64,000 nt of DNA, taken from positions 2,053,501 through 2,117,500 of the forward strand of contig AP024683.1 in the NCBI GenBank assembly GCA_025999455.1. Direction: 5' to 3'. The DNA comes from Geminicoccaceae bacterium. Lineage in GTDB: Bacteria > Pseudomonadota > Alphaproteobacteria > Geminicoccales > Geminicoccaceae. How positions within the stretch are numbered: the first letter of the stretch is position 1; each line of letters starts with the position of its first letter. A model generated the notes under the pieces. The model was given only the letters and a program-made list of their open reading frames with translations. It had not been told where the DNA came from and searched no databases. Shown one piece after another: positions 17,160 to 27,100 of the stretch. A program made the translations under genes and the position numbers.

Positions 17160-18386
17160 ATGCCACGTCCGGGGCCCGGACCCGGGCTCGTCGCCCTCAC
17201 GCTCGCCAACACGCTGAGCCAGTTCTTCCGCATCGCCATGGGGCTCGTGGCCCCCGAGCTCGCCCGCGACCTCGATCTCGCCCCGGCCGCACTCGGCACG
17301 CTCTCGGCCGCCTGGTTCCTGGCGTTCGCCCTCGCCCAGCCGCTCGTCGGGATGGCCCTCGACCGGCTCGGCCCGCGCCGGTCGGTGGCGGGCCTTTTCC
17401 TGCTCGCCGGCCTCGGCTGCGTCCTTTTGGCCGGTGCCGAGAGCGAGGGCGAGGCGGTCCTCGCCCAGATCGCGATCGGTCTCGGTTGCGCACCGGTCTA
17501 CATGGGCACCCTCGTCGTCGTGGCCCGCTTCTGGCCGACCGAACGCTTCGCCGCACTCTCCGCGACGCTGCTCGCGATCGCCGCGACGGGCTCGATCCTC
17601 GGTGCCACCCCCTTGGCGCTCCTGGTCGAGGCTCTCGGTTGGCGGGGCAGCTTCCTCGTCTTCGCCGCCCTCGTGACCGCCGGTTCGGCCGCGGTCTTCC
17701 TCCTGGTCCGTGACTCGCCCGAAGGCCGGCCGCCGCCGGCGCGGAGCGAAGGGCCGCTCGAGGTGCTCCGGGGCATGGTCGAGGTCGTCCGTCTGCGCCC
17801 GCTGCGCCCGCTCTTCCCCATGCTGTTCGCGACCTACGCCGTGGTCATGGCGGTCCGCGGCCTCTGGGCCGGGCCCTATCTCGCCGAGATGCAGGGCCTC
17901 GCGCCGGTGCCGCGCGGCCACGCGCTGCTCGTGATCTCGCTCGCCATGATCGGCGGGCTCTTGGGCTTCGCCGCCCTCGAACGGCGGCTCGACCGGCGCA
18001 AGGGGCCGACCCTGGTCGCCACCGCCGTCGCGATGGCCGGTCTCCTCTTCCTCGCCCTTCGCCCCGGGCTCGCGACGGTGCCGGCGACGCTGCTGCTCTC
18101 CGCCGTGGTGGCGGGGTCGGTGACCTATTCGCTGCTCATGGCCCAGGGCCGCCTCTTCCTGCCCGATCGGCTCGTCGGGCGCGGGCTCGCGCTCCTCAAC
18201 ATGGCGTCTTTCCTCGGCGCCGCGCTCTTGCAGACGCTCACGGGCCTGGTCGTGGCCGCCGCACCGGCCGAGCCGCCCGGCGCGCGGTGGGCGTGGCTCT
18301 TCGCCTTCCTCGCCCTCTGGCTCGGGCTCGCGCTCCTGCCCTATCTCCGCTCGGTCGATCCGCGCGCCGCCACGAGCTCGCGGTAG
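17160..18386 (+). CDS. MFS transporter
   Basis: A protein of 408 aa with about 12 transmembrane helices. The loop-2/3 motif appears as GMALDRLGPRRSVAG, and FWPTERFAALSATLLA lies at the start of the fourth/fifth helix. The substrate is not recognisable. It lies 15 bp after the FNR-type gene and may be co-transcribed with it; there is no ribosome site of note. Its last 46 bp overlap the 3' end of the convergent glgA. Confidence 0.85.
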   Translation: MPRPGPGPGLVALTLANTLSQFFRIAMGLVAPELARDLDLAPAALGTLSAAWFLAFALAQPLVGMALDRLGPRRSVAGLFLLAGLGCVLLAGAESEGEAVLAQIAIGLGCAPVYMGTLVVVARFWPTERFAALSATLLAIAATGSILGATPLALLVEALGWRGSFLVFAALVTAGSAAVFLLVRDSPEGRPPPARSEGPLEVLRGMVEVVRLRPLRPLFPMLFATYAVVMAVRGLWAGPYLAEMQGLAPVPRGHALLVISLAMIGGLLGFAALERRLDRRKGPTLVATAVAMAGLLFLALRPGLATVPATLLLSAVVAGSVTYSLLMAQGRLFLPDRLVGRGLALLNMASFLGAALLQTLTGLVVAAAPAEPPGARWAWLFAFLALWLGLALLPYLRSVDPRAATSSR

Positions 18387-19810
18387 AGCCGGGCATAGGC
18401 CGGGGCGCGCGCCGACCAGCCGACCGCGCGGGTCATGCCGCGCCGCTGCAGGGCGCGCCAGCGCTCGGGCTCGCGCCACAAGAGGAGGGCCCGCTCGAGC
18501 GCGTCGACGAGCGCCTCGACCGTCACCGGCGCGAACTGGATGCCGGTCGCGACCCCGTCGGCGAGGGCCGCGTCGTTGGCGTCGATCACCGTATCGGCGA
18601 GCCCGCCGACCCGGGCCACGATCGGCACGGCACCGTAGCGGAGCGCGTAGAGCTGGGTGAGGCCGCAGGGCTCGAAGCGCGAGGGGACCAGGATCGCATC
18701 GGCGCCGGCCTGGATCAGATGGGAGAGCGGCTCGTCGTAGCCGATCCGGCAGGCGATCCTCCCCGGATGACCGCGGGCCGCCTCGAGGAAGGCGCCCTCG
18801 AGGCTCGGCTCGCCCGCGCCCAGGATCGCGAACCGGCCGCCCAGCGCCAAAAGCCGGGGCAGCGCCTCGAGCAGGAGATCGCAGCCCTTCTGCCAGGAGA
18901 GCCGGGTGACGGTCGCGAAGAGCGGGCCCGCGCCGTCCTCGAGCCCGAGCCGCTCGCGCAGCGCCCGCCGGCTCGCTTCGCGCCGGTCGAGCCGCTCGGC
19001 GTCGAACGGTTCGGGCAGGGCCGGATCGTTCGCCGGGTCCCAGACCCGCTCGTCGATGCCGTTGACGATCCCGGTGAGCCGGTCGGCGCGCGCGCGCAAC
19101 AGCCCGTCGAGGCCCATCCCGAAGGCCGGAGTCGTGATCTCGCGCGCATAAGTCGGGCTCACGGTGGTGAGCCGGTCGGCGTAGACGAGCCCGGCTTTGA
19201 GGAAGCCGATCGCGCCGTAATATTCGACGCCCTCGATCGTGAAGGCGGAGTCGGGCAAGCGCAGCTCGGCCAGGAGACCGGCCGGGAACTGGCCCTGGAA
19301 GGCCAGGTTGTGGACGGTCGTGACGGTCGCGGGGCGCGGCCCACCGGAGAGTTCGAGATAGGCCGGGGCGAGGCCCGCTTGCCAATCGTGGGCGTGGACG
19401 ATGTCCGGCCGCCAGGTCGGCAGAGCACCCAGCCCGAGCTCGCGCGCCGCCCAACCGAGGGCCGCGAAGCGCCGGGCATTGTCGGGCCAATCGGCACCGT
19501 CCGGCCCCTGATAGGGACCGCCCGGCCGGTCGAAAAGATGGTCGGCCTCGAGCAGGAAGACGGCGAGCCCCGCGGCTTCACCGGCCAGGAGCCGGGCCGG
19601 GCCGCCCATGAGCTCGCCCAGATCCAGGACCGGCTCGGCCCGCTCGAGCCGCGCCCGGACCGCCGGATAGAGCGGCAGGAGGGTGCGGAGCTCGACCCCT
19701 TCCCGTGCGAGGGCTCCGGGCAGCGCCCCCACGACGTCGGCGAGCCCGCCGGTCTTGACGAGCGGGAAGGCCTCGGAGGCGACCTGGAGGACCCGGAGCC
19801 CCGTGCTCAA
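18341..19810 (-). CDS. glgA: Glycogen synthase (ADP-glucose)
   Basis: A protein of 489 aa, the usual length. The TTG at 19810 overlaps the glgB stop (TTGA). GlgA extends alpha-1,4-glucan from ADP-glucose. The N-terminal [13 protein letters not shown] is the KxGG ADP-glucose motif. Next come [22 protein letters not shown], the hinge with [10 protein letters not shown] and SWQKGCDLL, and the C-terminal [21 protein letters not shown] donor site. It is the last gene of eda-pgi-glgB-glgA. The 3' end overlaps the MFS gene by 46 bp. Confidence 0.96.
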   Translation of the reverse strand: MSTGLRVLQVASEAFPLVKTGGLADVVGALPGALAREGVELRTLLPLYPAVRARLERAEPVLDLGELMGGPARLLAGEAAGLAVFLLEADHLFDRPGGPYQGPDGADWPDNARRFAALGWAARELGLGALPTWRPDIVHAHDWQAGLAPAYLELSGGPRPATVTTVHNLAFQGQFPAGLLAELRLPDSAFTIEGVEYYGAIGFLKAGLVYADRLTTVSPTYAREITTPAFGMGLDGLLRARADRLTGIVNGIDERVWDPANDPALPEPFDAERLDRREASRRALRERLGLEDGAGPLFATVTRLSWQKGCDLLLEALPRLLALGGRFAILGAGEPSLEGAFLEAARGHPGRIACRIGYDEPLSHLIQAGADAILVPSRFEPCGLTQLYALRYGAVPIVARVGGLADTVIDANDAALADGVATGIQFAPVTVEALVDALERALLLWREPERWRALQRRGMTRAVGWSARAPAYARLYRELVAARGSTERR

Positions 19811-22014
19811 CGGTCGTCCTCCGCCTCGAAGAAGAGGACGGCGAGCGGCGGCAGGGTGAGCTGCACGGAGAAGGGTCGGCCGTGCCAAGGCACGGGTTCG
19901 GCCACGACCGCACCCAGATTGCCGACACCCGAGCCTTCGTAGACGACGGCATCGGTGTTGAGCCGCTCGCGCCAGACGCCGGGCCGGGGCACGCCGATCC
20001 GCCAGCCCTCGCGCGGCACGGGGGTGAGGTTGGCGACCACCAGCACGGGCGCGTCGCCCGGTCGGCCGAGCCGCAGCCAGGCGTAGACCGAATGGTCGGC
20101 GTCGTTGGCCTCGACCCAGGCGAAGCCGTCGACCGAGCAATCGCCGACGTGGAGGGCCGGGAGCTCGCGGTAGAGCCGGTTGAGGTCGGCCACGAGCCGC
20201 TGCACGCCGCGGTGCCAGCCGATCTCGAGCAGGTGCCAGTCGAGCCCGCGCGATTCGTTCCACTCGGCCCCCTGGGCGAACTCCTGGCCCATGAAGAGGA
20301 GCTTCTTGCCCGGATGGCCCCACATGAAGCCGAGCAGGGCGCGGAGATTGGCGAATTTCTGCCAGCAGTCGCCGGGCATCTTGGCGAGCAGCGAGCCTTT
20401 GCCGTGGACCACCTCGTCGTGGCTCAAGGGCAGCACGAAGTTCTCGGAGAAGGCGTAAAGAAGGCCGAAGGTGAGCTCGTGGTGGTGCCAGCGGCGGTGC
20501 ACGGGATCGCGCCCGAAGTAGCGCAGCGTGTCGTGCATCCAGCCCATGTTCCACTTGAAGCCGAAGCCGAGCCCGCCGAGCCAGGTCGGCCGCGACACGC
20601 CCGGCCAGGCGGTAGATTCCTCGGCGATCGTGACGATGCCGGGATGCTCGGCGTAGAGCAGCTCGTTGAGCCGGCGCAAGAACGCGATCGCCTCGAGGTT
20701 CTCGTTGCCGCCGTGGCGGTTGGGGACCCACTCGCCCTCTTTGCGTGAATAGTCGAGGTAGAGCATCGAGGCGACGGCATCCACGCGGAGCCCGTCGACG
20801 TGGTAGACCTCGAGCCAATAGAGCGCGTTGGCGAGCAGGTAATTGGCGACCTCGGTGCGGCCGTAATTGTAGACGAGGGTGCCCCAGTCGGGATGCAGGC
20901 CCTGGCGCGGGTCCTCGTGCTCGAAAAGGGCGGTGCCGTCGAAGCGGCCGAGCCCGTGCGGGTCGGCGGGGAAATGGCCCGGGACCCAATCGAGGATCAC
21001 CCCGAGGCCGGCACGGTGCGCGGCATCGACGAAGCGCGCGAGCCCCTCCGGGTCGCCGAACCGGGCGGTGGGGGCGAAGAGGCCGAGCGGCTGATAGCCC
21101 CAGGAGGCGTCGAGCGGGTGCTCGCTCACGGGCAGGAGCTCCACATGGGTGAAGCCGAGCCCGGCCACGTAGGGCAGGAGCGCTTCGGCGAGCTCGTCCC
21201 AGGAGAGGAAGGAACCGTCCGGCCGGCGCCGCCAGGAGCCGAGATGGACCTCGTAGATCGAGATCGGCCGCTCGGTCGCCCGCTGCTCGGCGCGGCGGGC
21301 CATCCACTCGCCGTCGGTCCAAGGGAAGGGCCGGAGCGCACGGACGATCGAGGCGGTGGCGGGCCGGAGCTCCATCGCCGTGCCGAACGGGTCGGCCTTC
21401 AAGGGAAGGAGGCGGCCCTCGCGGTCCTTGATCTCGTATTTGTAGCGCACCCCCTCGCGCACGCCGGGGAGGAAGATCTCCCACACGCCGGAGACGAGCC
21501 GGCGGCGCATGGCGTGGACGCGCCCGTCCCAACCGTTGAAGTCGCCCACGACCGCGACGCGCGAGGCGTTCGGCGCCCAGACCGCGAAATGCACGCCCGC
21601 CGTCCCCTCGTGGACGATCGGATGGGCGCCGAGCCGTTCCCAGAGCCGAAGATGCGTGCCCTCGCGCAACAGATGCTCGTCGAGCTCGCCGAGCACCGGG
21701 CCGAAGCGGTAGGGATCGTCGAGCTCGACCGTCTCGGCGCCGCGGCGGACCCGGAGCCGATAGGGGAGGGCGGCCGTCCGCCCGGGCAGGAGGCCTTCGA
21801 AGAACCCGTCGGCATGGCGGCGGTCGAGCGGGCCGAGCAGCCGGCCCACCGGGTCGAGGAGCTCGACCGCTTCGGCACCGGGCAGGAGCGCGCGGACGAC
21901 CAGCCCCTCCTCGACGAGGTGCGGGCCCAACACGGCGAAGGGGTCGCCGTGGCGTGCCTCGAGGAGGGCCGCGACCTCGAGCTCGGAAAGCCGCCAGGGC
22001 TCGGCCCTGCTCAC
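19807..22014 (-). CDS. glgB: 1,4-alpha-glucan branching enzyme
   Basis: A protein of 735 aa. The GTG at 22014 overlaps the pgi stop (GTGA). GlgB introduces alpha-1,6 branches into glycogen. Seen in order: an N-terminal CBM48-type region (DPFAVLGPH), [22 protein letters not shown], the GH13 barrel with [25 protein letters not shown] (nucleophile Asp), [13 protein letters not shown] (acid/base Glu), [15 protein letters not shown], and a C-terminal beta domain. Full length with all GH13 catalytic regions intact. Confidence 0.97.
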   Translation of the reverse strand: MSRAEPWRLSELEVAALLEARHGDPFAVLGPHLVEEGLVVRALLPGAEAVELLDPVGRLLGPLDRRHADGFFEGLLPGRTAALPYRLRVRRGAETVELDDPYRFGPVLGELDEHLLREGTHLRLWERLGAHPIVHEGTAGVHFAVWAPNASRVAVVGDFNGWDGRVHAMRRRLVSGVWEIFLPGVREGVRYKYEIKDREGRLLPLKADPFGTAMELRPATASIVRALRPFPWTDGEWMARRAEQRATERPISIYEVHLGSWRRRPDGSFLSWDELAEALLPYVAGLGFTHVELLPVSEHPLDASWGYQPLGLFAPTARFGDPEGLARFVDAAHRAGLGVILDWVPGHFPADPHGLGRFDGTALFEHEDPRQGLHPDWGTLVYNYGRTEVANYLLANALYWLEVYHVDGLRVDAVASMLYLDYSRKEGEWVPNRHGGNENLEAIAFLRRLNELLYAEHPGIVTIAEESTAWPGVSRPTWLGGLGFGFKWNMGWMHDTLRYFGRDPVHRRWHHHELTFGLLYAFSENFVLPLSHDEVVHGKGSLLAKMPGDCWQKFANLRALLGFMWGHPGKKLLFMGQEFAQGAEWNESRGLDWHLLEIGWHRGVQRLVADLNRLYRELPALHVGDCSVDGFAWVEANDADHSVYAWLRLGRPGDAPVLVVANLTPVPREGWRIGVPRPGVWRERLNTDAVVYEGSGVGNLGAVVAEPVPWHGRPFSVQLTLPPLAVLFFEAEDDR

Positions 22015-23660
22015 GCTCGCGGATCCGCGCGCAGCCGGCGCAGATGGGCGAGCTGGCCCGAGGTCGAGGGATCGCGCGGCTTCGGTGTGGCGTCGGGGGC
22101 GAGGTCGGGGAGGATCGAGGCGGCGAGCTCCTTGCCGAGCTCCACGCCCCACTGGTCGAAGCTGTCGATCCCCCAGACGACGCCCTGGACGAAGACCTTG
22201 TGCTCGTAGAGCGCGATCAGTCGGCCGAGCGTGAAGGGGTCGAGGCGGCGGAAGAGGATCGCGGTCGAGGGCCGATCGCCCGGGAAGAGCTTGTGCGGGA
22301 GGAGGGCTTCGATGGCGGCCTCGTCGAGGCCCTTGGCGGCGAGCTCGGCGCGGACCTCGGCCTCGCCCTTGCCGAAGGCGAGGGCCTGGCCCTGCGCCAG
22401 GAGGTTGGCCAGGAGCTTTTCGTGGTGACCCTCGAGATCGTGGTCGGGCAAGGCCGCCGCCAGGAAGTCGCAGGGCACGATCTCGGTGCCCTGGTGGAGG
22501 AGCTGGAAGAAGGCGTGCTGGCCGTTGGTGCCGGGCTCGCCCCAGACGATCGGCCCGGTCGGCCGGTCGACCGGCCGGCCGTCGCGGCGGACGCGCTTGC
22601 CGTTGCTCTCCATGTCGAGCTGCTGGAGATGGGCGGGGAACCGCTCGAGCCGCTGGTCGTAGGGCAGCACGGCGTGTGTCGAATAGCCCAACAGATCGCG
22701 GTACCAGATCCCGAGCAGCGCCAGGATCACGGGCGCGTTGCGCTCGAGCGGTGCGGTCCGGAAATGGCGGTCCATCGCGTAGCCGCCCTCGAGCAGCGCC
22801 TCGAACCGCTCGAAACCCAGATGGAGCGCGATCGGCAGGCCGATCGCCGACCACAGCGAATAACGCCCGCCGACCCAGTCCCAGAAGCCGAACATGCGCG
22901 AGGGATCGATCCCGAAGCGGGCGACCGCCTCGGCATTGGTCGAGACCGCGACGAAGTGACGGGCGACCGCATCCTCGCCGAGGGCCCGGGTGAGCCAGGC
23001 GCGCGCCGAGGCCGCGTTCTGCATCGTCTCCTGGGTCGTGAAGGTCTTCGAGGCGACGACGAAGAGCGTCTGCCGCGGGTCGAGCCGGGCGAGCGTCGCG
23101 GCGAGCTGCGCGCCGTCGACGTTGGAGACGAAATGCGCGCGCAGATCCGGGCGGGCCAGATGGGCGAGCGCCCGGCAGACCATCTGCGGGCCGAGGTCCG
23201 AGCCGCCGATCCCGATGTTGACGACGTCCGTGATCGGCGCGCCGGTCGCACCCCGCCAGCTGCCCGAGCGGACCTCCTCGGTGAACGTCTTCATCCGGGC
23301 GAGGACGGCGCGCACCTCGGGCATCACGTCGCGGCCGTCGCAGACGATCGGTTCGGGGCCGCGATGGCGCAGCGCCACGTGGAGGACGGCGCGGTCCTCG
23401 GTCGTGTTGATCCGCTCGCCCGCCCACATCCGCTCGCGCCAGGCCTCGACCTCGGCGGCCCGCGCGAGCTCGAAGAGGAGCCGGAGCGTCTCGGTGGTCA
23501 CGAGGTTCTTCGAATAGTCGATCAAGAGATCGTCGAGGACGACCGAGAACCGCTCGAAGCGTCCCGGGTCCTCGGCGAACAGCCGGGCGAGCGAGATCCG
23601 CCCGAGCGTTGCCCGATGCGCTTCGAGGGCCTGCCACGCGGCGTCGAGGGCGGGGCTCAT
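22011..23660 (-). CDS. pgi: Glucose-6-phosphate isomerase
   Basis: A protein of 549 aa, ATG at 23660 overlapping the eda stop. Pgi interconverts glucose-6-P and fructose-6-P. Motifs are [26 protein letters not shown], the family signature [34 protein letters not shown], and the C-terminal [25 protein letters not shown]. In this operon it links the glycogen genes to Entner-Doudoroff carbon flow. Overlaps on both sides indicate coupled translation. Confidence 0.97.
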   Translation of the reverse strand: MSPALDAAWQALEAHRATLGRISLARLFAEDPGRFERFSVVLDDLLIDYSKNLVTTETLRLLFELARAAEVEAWRERMWAGERINTTEDRAVLHVALRHRGPEPIVCDGRDVMPEVRAVLARMKTFTEEVRSGSWRGATGAPITDVVNIGIGGSDLGPQMVCRALAHLARPDLRAHFVSNVDGAQLAATLARLDPRQTLFVVASKTFTTQETMQNAASARAWLTRALGEDAVARHFVAVSTNAEAVARFGIDPSRMFGFWDWVGGRYSLWSAIGLPIALHLGFERFEALLEGGYAMDRHFRTAPLERNAPVILALLGIWYRDLLGYSTHAVLPYDQRLERFPAHLQQLDMESNGKRVRRDGRPVDRPTGPIVWGEPGTNGQHAFFQLLHQGTEIVPCDFLAAALPDHDLEGHHEKLLANLLAQGQALAFGKGEAEVRAELAAKGLDEAAIEALLPHKLFPGDRPSTAILFRRLDPFTLGRLIALYEHKVFVQGVVWGIDSFDQWGVELGKELAASILPDLAPDATPKPRDPSTSGQLAHLRRLRADPRA

Positions 23661-24316
23661 CGCGGCACTCCGGCAAGGGCCCGGGCGGCCCGGGCGAGGT
23701 CCTCGATACGGCGCCAATCGCCGGCGGCGATCGCGTCCGCGGGCGCGAGCCAGGACCCGCCGACGCAGAGCACGTTGGCGAGCGCGAGATAGTCGCGGGC
23801 GTTGGTGGGATCGATGCCGCCCGTCGGGCAGAAGCGGAGCTCGGGGAAGGGCCCGGCGAGCGCGCGCAAGAGCGCCGGGCCGCCCGCGGCCGCGGCCGGG
23901 AAGAGCTTGGCGAGCCGGAAGCCGCGCTCGACGAGCTCCATGGCCTCGCTCGCCGTCGCGATCCCGGGAAGGAGCGGGACGGGCGAGGCGAGGGCGGCAT
24001 CGAGCAGGCGGGCGGTCGTCCCCGGGCTCACGGCGAAGGCCACCCCGAGCCCTGCGACGAGCTCGAGCTGGGCGGGCCCGAGTACGGTGCCGGCACCCAC
24101 GGCCATTCCCGGAACGTCGGCCAGGATCCGGCGGATCGCTTCCGGGGCCGCGGGATGTCGCAGCGTCACCTCGACGACCGAGATGCCGCCTGCGAGCAGG
24201 GCTCGGGCGAGCGGCACGGCCGCGGCCGGATCCGCGATCGTGACGACCGGGATCACGGGCCCCCGGCCGAGGATCGCTTCGAGCGCGCTTCGGCGTGCGT
24301 CCGGCTCGTCCGCCAC
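23657..24316 (-). CDS. eda: 2-dehydro-3-deoxy-phosphogluconate aldolase
   Basis: A protein of 219 aa, GTG start at 24316 with GGGGGTGAG upstream. Eda splits KDPG into pyruvate and glyceraldehyde-3-P, the last step of the Entner-Doudoroff pathway. Seen: [21 protein letters not shown] (catalytic Glu near residue 49), [12 protein letters not shown], the Schiff-base lysine in RLAKLFPAA (about K137), and [11 protein letters not shown]. It is the first gene of the operon. edd and zwf are not in the window. Confidence 0.96.
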   Translation of the reverse strand: MADEPDARRSALEAILGRGPVIPVVTIADPAAAVPLARALLAGGISVVEVTLRHPAAPEAIRRILADVPGMAVGAGTVLGPAQLELVAGLGVAFAVSPGTTARLLDAALASPVPLLPGIATASEAMELVERGFRLAKLFPAAAAGGPALLRALAGPFPELRFCPTGGIDPTNARDYLALANVLCVGGSWLAPADAIAAGDWRRIEDLARAARALAGVPR

Positions 24317-24475
24317 GGCTCACCCCCCGTTTCGCGACGGGGCTCTCCTAGCGCGCTCGCGTCGCGCTGTCGCGGGGCGCGGCGGCGGAGCCGGCACCGT
24401 GCGCGCGCCGGTCGGCGGCGGCTCGCCTCGGGCTTTATGTGAACGATCTCGGCATCCGATCCGGCTTTTCAAGCT

Positions 24476-24502
24476 CTTGAACGCCGGTGCGACACCCTAG
24501 AT
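24476..24502 (+). promoter_or_regulatory. Candidate RpoH (sigma-32) promoter for hsp20
   Basis: CTTG at 24476-24479, followed by A, is separated by 16 bp from CCTAGAT at 24496-24502. This resembles the alphaproteobacterial heat-shock pattern CTTG ... CYTATNT. It sits about 66 bp before the hsp20 ATG, and an RpoH gene lies 4 kb away. A perfect hairpin follows in the leader. The -10 match is imperfect (G in place of the second T), so this is a candidate only. Confidence 0.5.
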
Positions 24503-24517
24503 CGAAAGACGAGGTTG

Positions 24518-24537
24518 CCGACCGGACCACCGGTCGG
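24518..24537 (+). promoter_or_regulatory. Hairpin in the hsp20 5' leader
   Basis: CCGACCGG and CCGGTCGG form a perfect 8-bp stem around an ACCA loop, ending 30 bp before the hsp20 ATG. Alphaproteobacterial small heat-shock genes often have RNA-thermometer leaders, but this stem does not itself cover the GAGAGGAG ribosome site. It could be the first hairpin of a ROSE-like leader or only an mRNA stabiliser. I cannot fold the full leader here. Confidence 0.45.
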
Positions 24538-24567
24538 TGAGGGTTGGAAAAGCGAGAGGAGCCGACC

Positions 24568-25065
24568 ATGACGATTCAGGCCCTCGTGCCTTTCGGCTGG
24601 TCCAGCTCTCTGCTGCCCAGCCGTCCCGCCAACGACGATCCCTTCGTCCGTCTGTGGAACGAGGTCGATCGTCTGTTCAGCCAGGTCTTCCGCACGAGCG
24701 AGCTCGGCACTTGGCCCGAGACTCGGAGCCTGGCGCCGCCCGTCGAGTTGGCCGAGACCCCCGACGCGTTCGAGCTCGTCGTCGAGCTGCCGGGGATCGA
24801 TCCCAAGGACGTGACCATCGAGCTGCAGGGTGACGTCCTCACGATCCGCGGCGAGAAGAAGGCCGAGCACGAGGAGCGCCAGGCCACCTGGTACGTGAGC
24901 GAGCGGCGCTACGGCAGCTTCGTCCGCTCGATGCGCCTGCCCTTCCAGGCCGAAGCGGACAAGATCGAGGCCGCCTACAAGAACGGCGTCTTGACGGTCA
25001 CCGTGCCGAAGCCCGCCGCGCTCCGCCAGGAAGTCAAGCGGATCGAGGTCAAGGCGGCCGCCTGA
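24568..25065 (+). CDS. Hsp20/alpha-crystallin small heat-shock protein
   Basis: A protein of 165 aa. The ATG at 24568 has GAGAGGAG seven bases upstream; an upstream in-frame start at 24544 is less likely. The alpha-crystallin domain runs from about residue 55 (PVELAETPDAFELVVELPGID) to the closing AAYKNGVLTVTVPK, with YGSFVRSMRLP between. It is a holdase chaperone of the class A IbpA-like type. The leader carries a candidate RpoH promoter and a stable hairpin. An NDUFS4-like gene follows 15 bp downstream. Confidence 0.94.
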   Translation: MTIQALVPFGWSSSLLPSRPANDDPFVRLWNEVDRLFSQVFRTSELGTWPETRSLAPPVELAETPDAFELVVELPGIDPKDVTIELQGDVLTIRGEKKAEHEERQATWYVSERRYGSFVRSMRLPFQAEADKIEAAYKNGVLTVTVPKPAALRQEVKRIEVKAAA

Positions 25066-25080
25066 GCGGCACGTCCGCCC

Positions 25081-25572
25081 ATGGAGGCGATCCTGGAGCG
25101 CCCGGTCGGGTCGCCCCCGATCGGGCGCGTCGCGTTGCGCGCGCGCCCGCACGAGATACGCGCGCGCTCGGACGAATCGCGGATCCCGCGTCGGCCGGCG
25201 CGGCGTGAACTCGGCCCGGCCCCGGCCTCGAGCGCCGATCGCTCGATCACCCGCCCGGCCGAGCACCTGCCGAGCCCCTGGCGCGGGGCGCGCTGCCGCA
25301 TCCACCCGATCGGCCCGAGCCCGACGAGCTCGGCGCCGGCCCTCCGACCCCGCTGGCGGCTCGAGTTCGAGCCGGTCCGGCCGTCGCTGCCCGATCGCTT
25401 GATGGGGTGGGCGGGCGAAGGCGATCCGCGCGATACCGTCCGGCTCGACTTCCCCTCGGTCGAGGCGGCACTCGGCTGGGCCGCCCGCTTCGGCCTCGAG
25501 GTCGACCTCGTGCCGCAGCGCATCCGCACGGCGCGGCCGCGCCCCGGTGCGGCGAGCCTGCGCGGCCCCTGA
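25081..25572 (+). CDS. NDUFS4-like respiratory complex I accessory subunit
   Basis: A protein of 163 aa, ATG at 25081. The C-terminal half (RWRLEFEPVRPSLPDRLMGWAGEGDPRD split over residues 91-118, then [22 protein letters not shown]) matches the ETC complex I 18-kDa/NDUFS4 family, whose bacterial members are alphaproteobacterial complex I subunits. The N-terminal half is unusually Arg/Pro-rich, with only PRRPARRELGPAP hinting at the usual start. It may be a diverged or degenerating copy, or a second paralogue; the nuo operon is not here. It lies 15 bp after hsp20. Confidence 0.7.
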   Translation: MEAILERPVGSPPIGRVALRARPHEIRARSDESRIPRRPARRELGPAPASSADRSITRPAEHLPSPWRGARCRIHPIGPSPTSSAPALRPRWRLEFEPVRPSLPDRLMGWAGEGDPRDTVRLDFPSVEAALGWAARFGLEVDLVPQRIRTARPRPGAASLRGP

Positions 25573-25613
25573 GCCCGCGGCCGCATCCTCGGCGATCGTT
25601 TTCTGGTCGGTAG

Positions 25614-25689
25614 TGGCGTCCCCTAGGGGACTCGAACCCCTGTTTTCGCCGTGAGAGGGCGACGTCCTAGGCCACTAGACGAAGGGGAC
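25614..25689 (-). tRNA. tRNA-Glu (CTC)
   Basis: A 76-nt cloverleaf on the minus strand including encoded CCA (TGG at 25614-25616 on the plus strand). The acceptor stem is GTCCCCT/AGGGGAC with discriminator G. The anticodon arm TCGCC-CTCTCAC-GGCGA gives anticodon CTC, reading GAG. The T arm is AGGGG-TTCGAGT-CCCCT. All stems are paired. It lies between the NDUFS4-like gene and the RNA methyltransferase gene. Confidence 0.95.
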
Positions 25690-25731
25690 CGCGACGTGAC
25701 GCGCGCTATGTAGCGGCGGCCCTTCGCCGAA

Positions 25732-27087
25732 TCAAGCCACGGCTCGCGCCGCGGCCGAGGCTCGCGCCGGCTCCCGTGAGAAAAGTGCCACGAGCTCGAC
25801 CTCCGCCGACCAGAGGAACTGGTCGATCGGCTGCAGGGCCGCCAAGCGGAAACCGCCGTCGACCAGCACGCGGGCGTCGCGGGCGAAGCTCGCGGGCTCG
25901 CAGCTCGCATAGACGACCCGGGGCACGGAAGCGCCGGCGAGCGCCTCGCACTGGGCCCGCGCACCGGCGCGCGGCGGGTCGAGCAGGACGACGTCGAACG
26001 CGGCGAGCTCGGCCGCCGAGAGGGGATCGCAGGCGAGATCGCGGCGGACCATGCGGGCGCGGGGCCGGCCCGCGAGCGCGCGCGAGACCGCTTCGACCAT
26101 GGCCGGCTCGCCCTCGACGAGCTCGAGCCGCGCGAGCCGGTCGAGCTGCGGCAGGGAAAGCGCGCCCGTGCCGGCGTAGAGGTCGGCGAGCCGCGCTCCC
26201 TCGGGCAGCCAGCGCGCCACGGCCGCGCGGAGCGCAAGCTCACCTTCCTCGGTCGGCTGCAGGAACGCACCCGGCGGCACCGCGACCTCGACCGGCCCGA
26301 ACCGCAAGCGCGGCGGCCTGCGGACGAGCAGCGGCTCGGCCGGGCCGTCCGGGCGGCCGATCGCGAGCCGGGCGAGGTCGAATGTGCGGGCGAGCTCGGC
26401 GAGCCGCTCGCGATCGGCGAGGTCCGGTTCGGCCTCGACCAAGAGCAGGAGATCGACCCCGGCCGGGAAGACGGTGGCGAGGACCTCGCCTTCACCCGCC
26501 CGGCGGACGAGCCCGAGCCCGGCGAGCTGCTCGGCGAGCGGACGCAGGAGGTGCTCGAGCTCGGGGCGGGCTACGGGGCACCGGTCGATCGGCTCGATCG
26601 CGTGGCTCGCCCGGGCCCGGAAGCCGAGCCGGAGCGCGCCGCGCCGGCCGGCTTCGAAGGCGAGCCGGAGCCGCCGCCGCGAGCCCGGCGGCGAGGTCGC
26701 GGTCGCCAGGAGCTCGGCCGGCGCGAGGCCCACGCGCGCGAGCGGCTCCAGCACACGGTCCCGCTTGAAGGCGGCGTAGTCGGCGGGCGGCAGATGCTGG
26801 AGCGCGCAACCGCCGCAGCGGCCGAAATGCGGGCAAAGGGGCTCGGCACGCGGCGGCCCCTCGAGCCGCTCGAGCGGCTCGCCACGGCGCCGGTCGGGGT
26901 CGAGCCGGACGCGCCAGCGTTCGCCCGGCAGTGTCCCGGCCACGTAGACGGGGCCATCGTCGAGCCGGGCGATGCCGTCGCCCGCCGCGCCGAGCCGTTC
27001 GATCACGAGCTCGCGGACGATCGGACCCGCCCCGCGGTCGGGGGCTCGCGCCGGTGCCGCGCGGGCCCGACGGTTTCGGCCGCGCAC
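25732..27087 (-). CDS. RNA (uracil-C5)-methyltransferase, TrmA/RlmD family
   Basis: A protein of 451 aa; the GTG at 27087 is provisional. An N-terminal TRAM-like domain (ELVIERLGAAGDGIARLDDG) is followed by the iron-sulfur cysteines CPHFGRCGGCALQH, with a later Cys in DRCPVARPE. The SAM-binding domain then has LADLYAGTGALSLP and LLDPPRAGAR, with the catalytic Cys in VVYASCEPASFARD. This set fits the RlmD/RlmC/TrmA group that makes m5U in rRNA or tRNA. Which RNA is methylated cannot be settled. A small membrane-protein gene lies 13 bp upstream on the same strand. Confidence 0.9.
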   Translation of the reverse strand: MRGRNRRARAAPARAPDRGAGPIVRELVIERLGAAGDGIARLDDGPVYVAGTLPGERWRVRLDPDRRRGEPLERLEGPPRAEPLCPHFGRCGGCALQHLPPADYAAFKRDRVLEPLARVGLAPAELLATATSPPGSRRRLRLAFEAGRRGALRLGFRARASHAIEPIDRCPVARPELEHLLRPLAEQLAGLGLVRRAGEGEVLATVFPAGVDLLLLVEAEPDLADRERLAELARTFDLARLAIGRPDGPAEPLLVRRPPRLRFGPVEVAVPPGAFLQPTEEGELALRAAVARWLPEGARLADLYAGTGALSLPQLDRLARLELVEGEPAMVEAVSRALAGRPRARMVRRDLACDPLSAAELAAFDVVLLDPPRAGARAQCEALAGASVPRVVYASCEPASFARDARVLVDGGFRLAALQPIDQFLWSAEVELVALFSREPARASAAARAVA

Positions 27088-27100
27088 GCGCCTTCAGCCT

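Noticed and set aside
25614-25689. tRNA-Glu as an integration site for a mobile element
   Set aside because: No integrase, no direct repeat of the tRNA 3' end and no compositional change were seen beside it.
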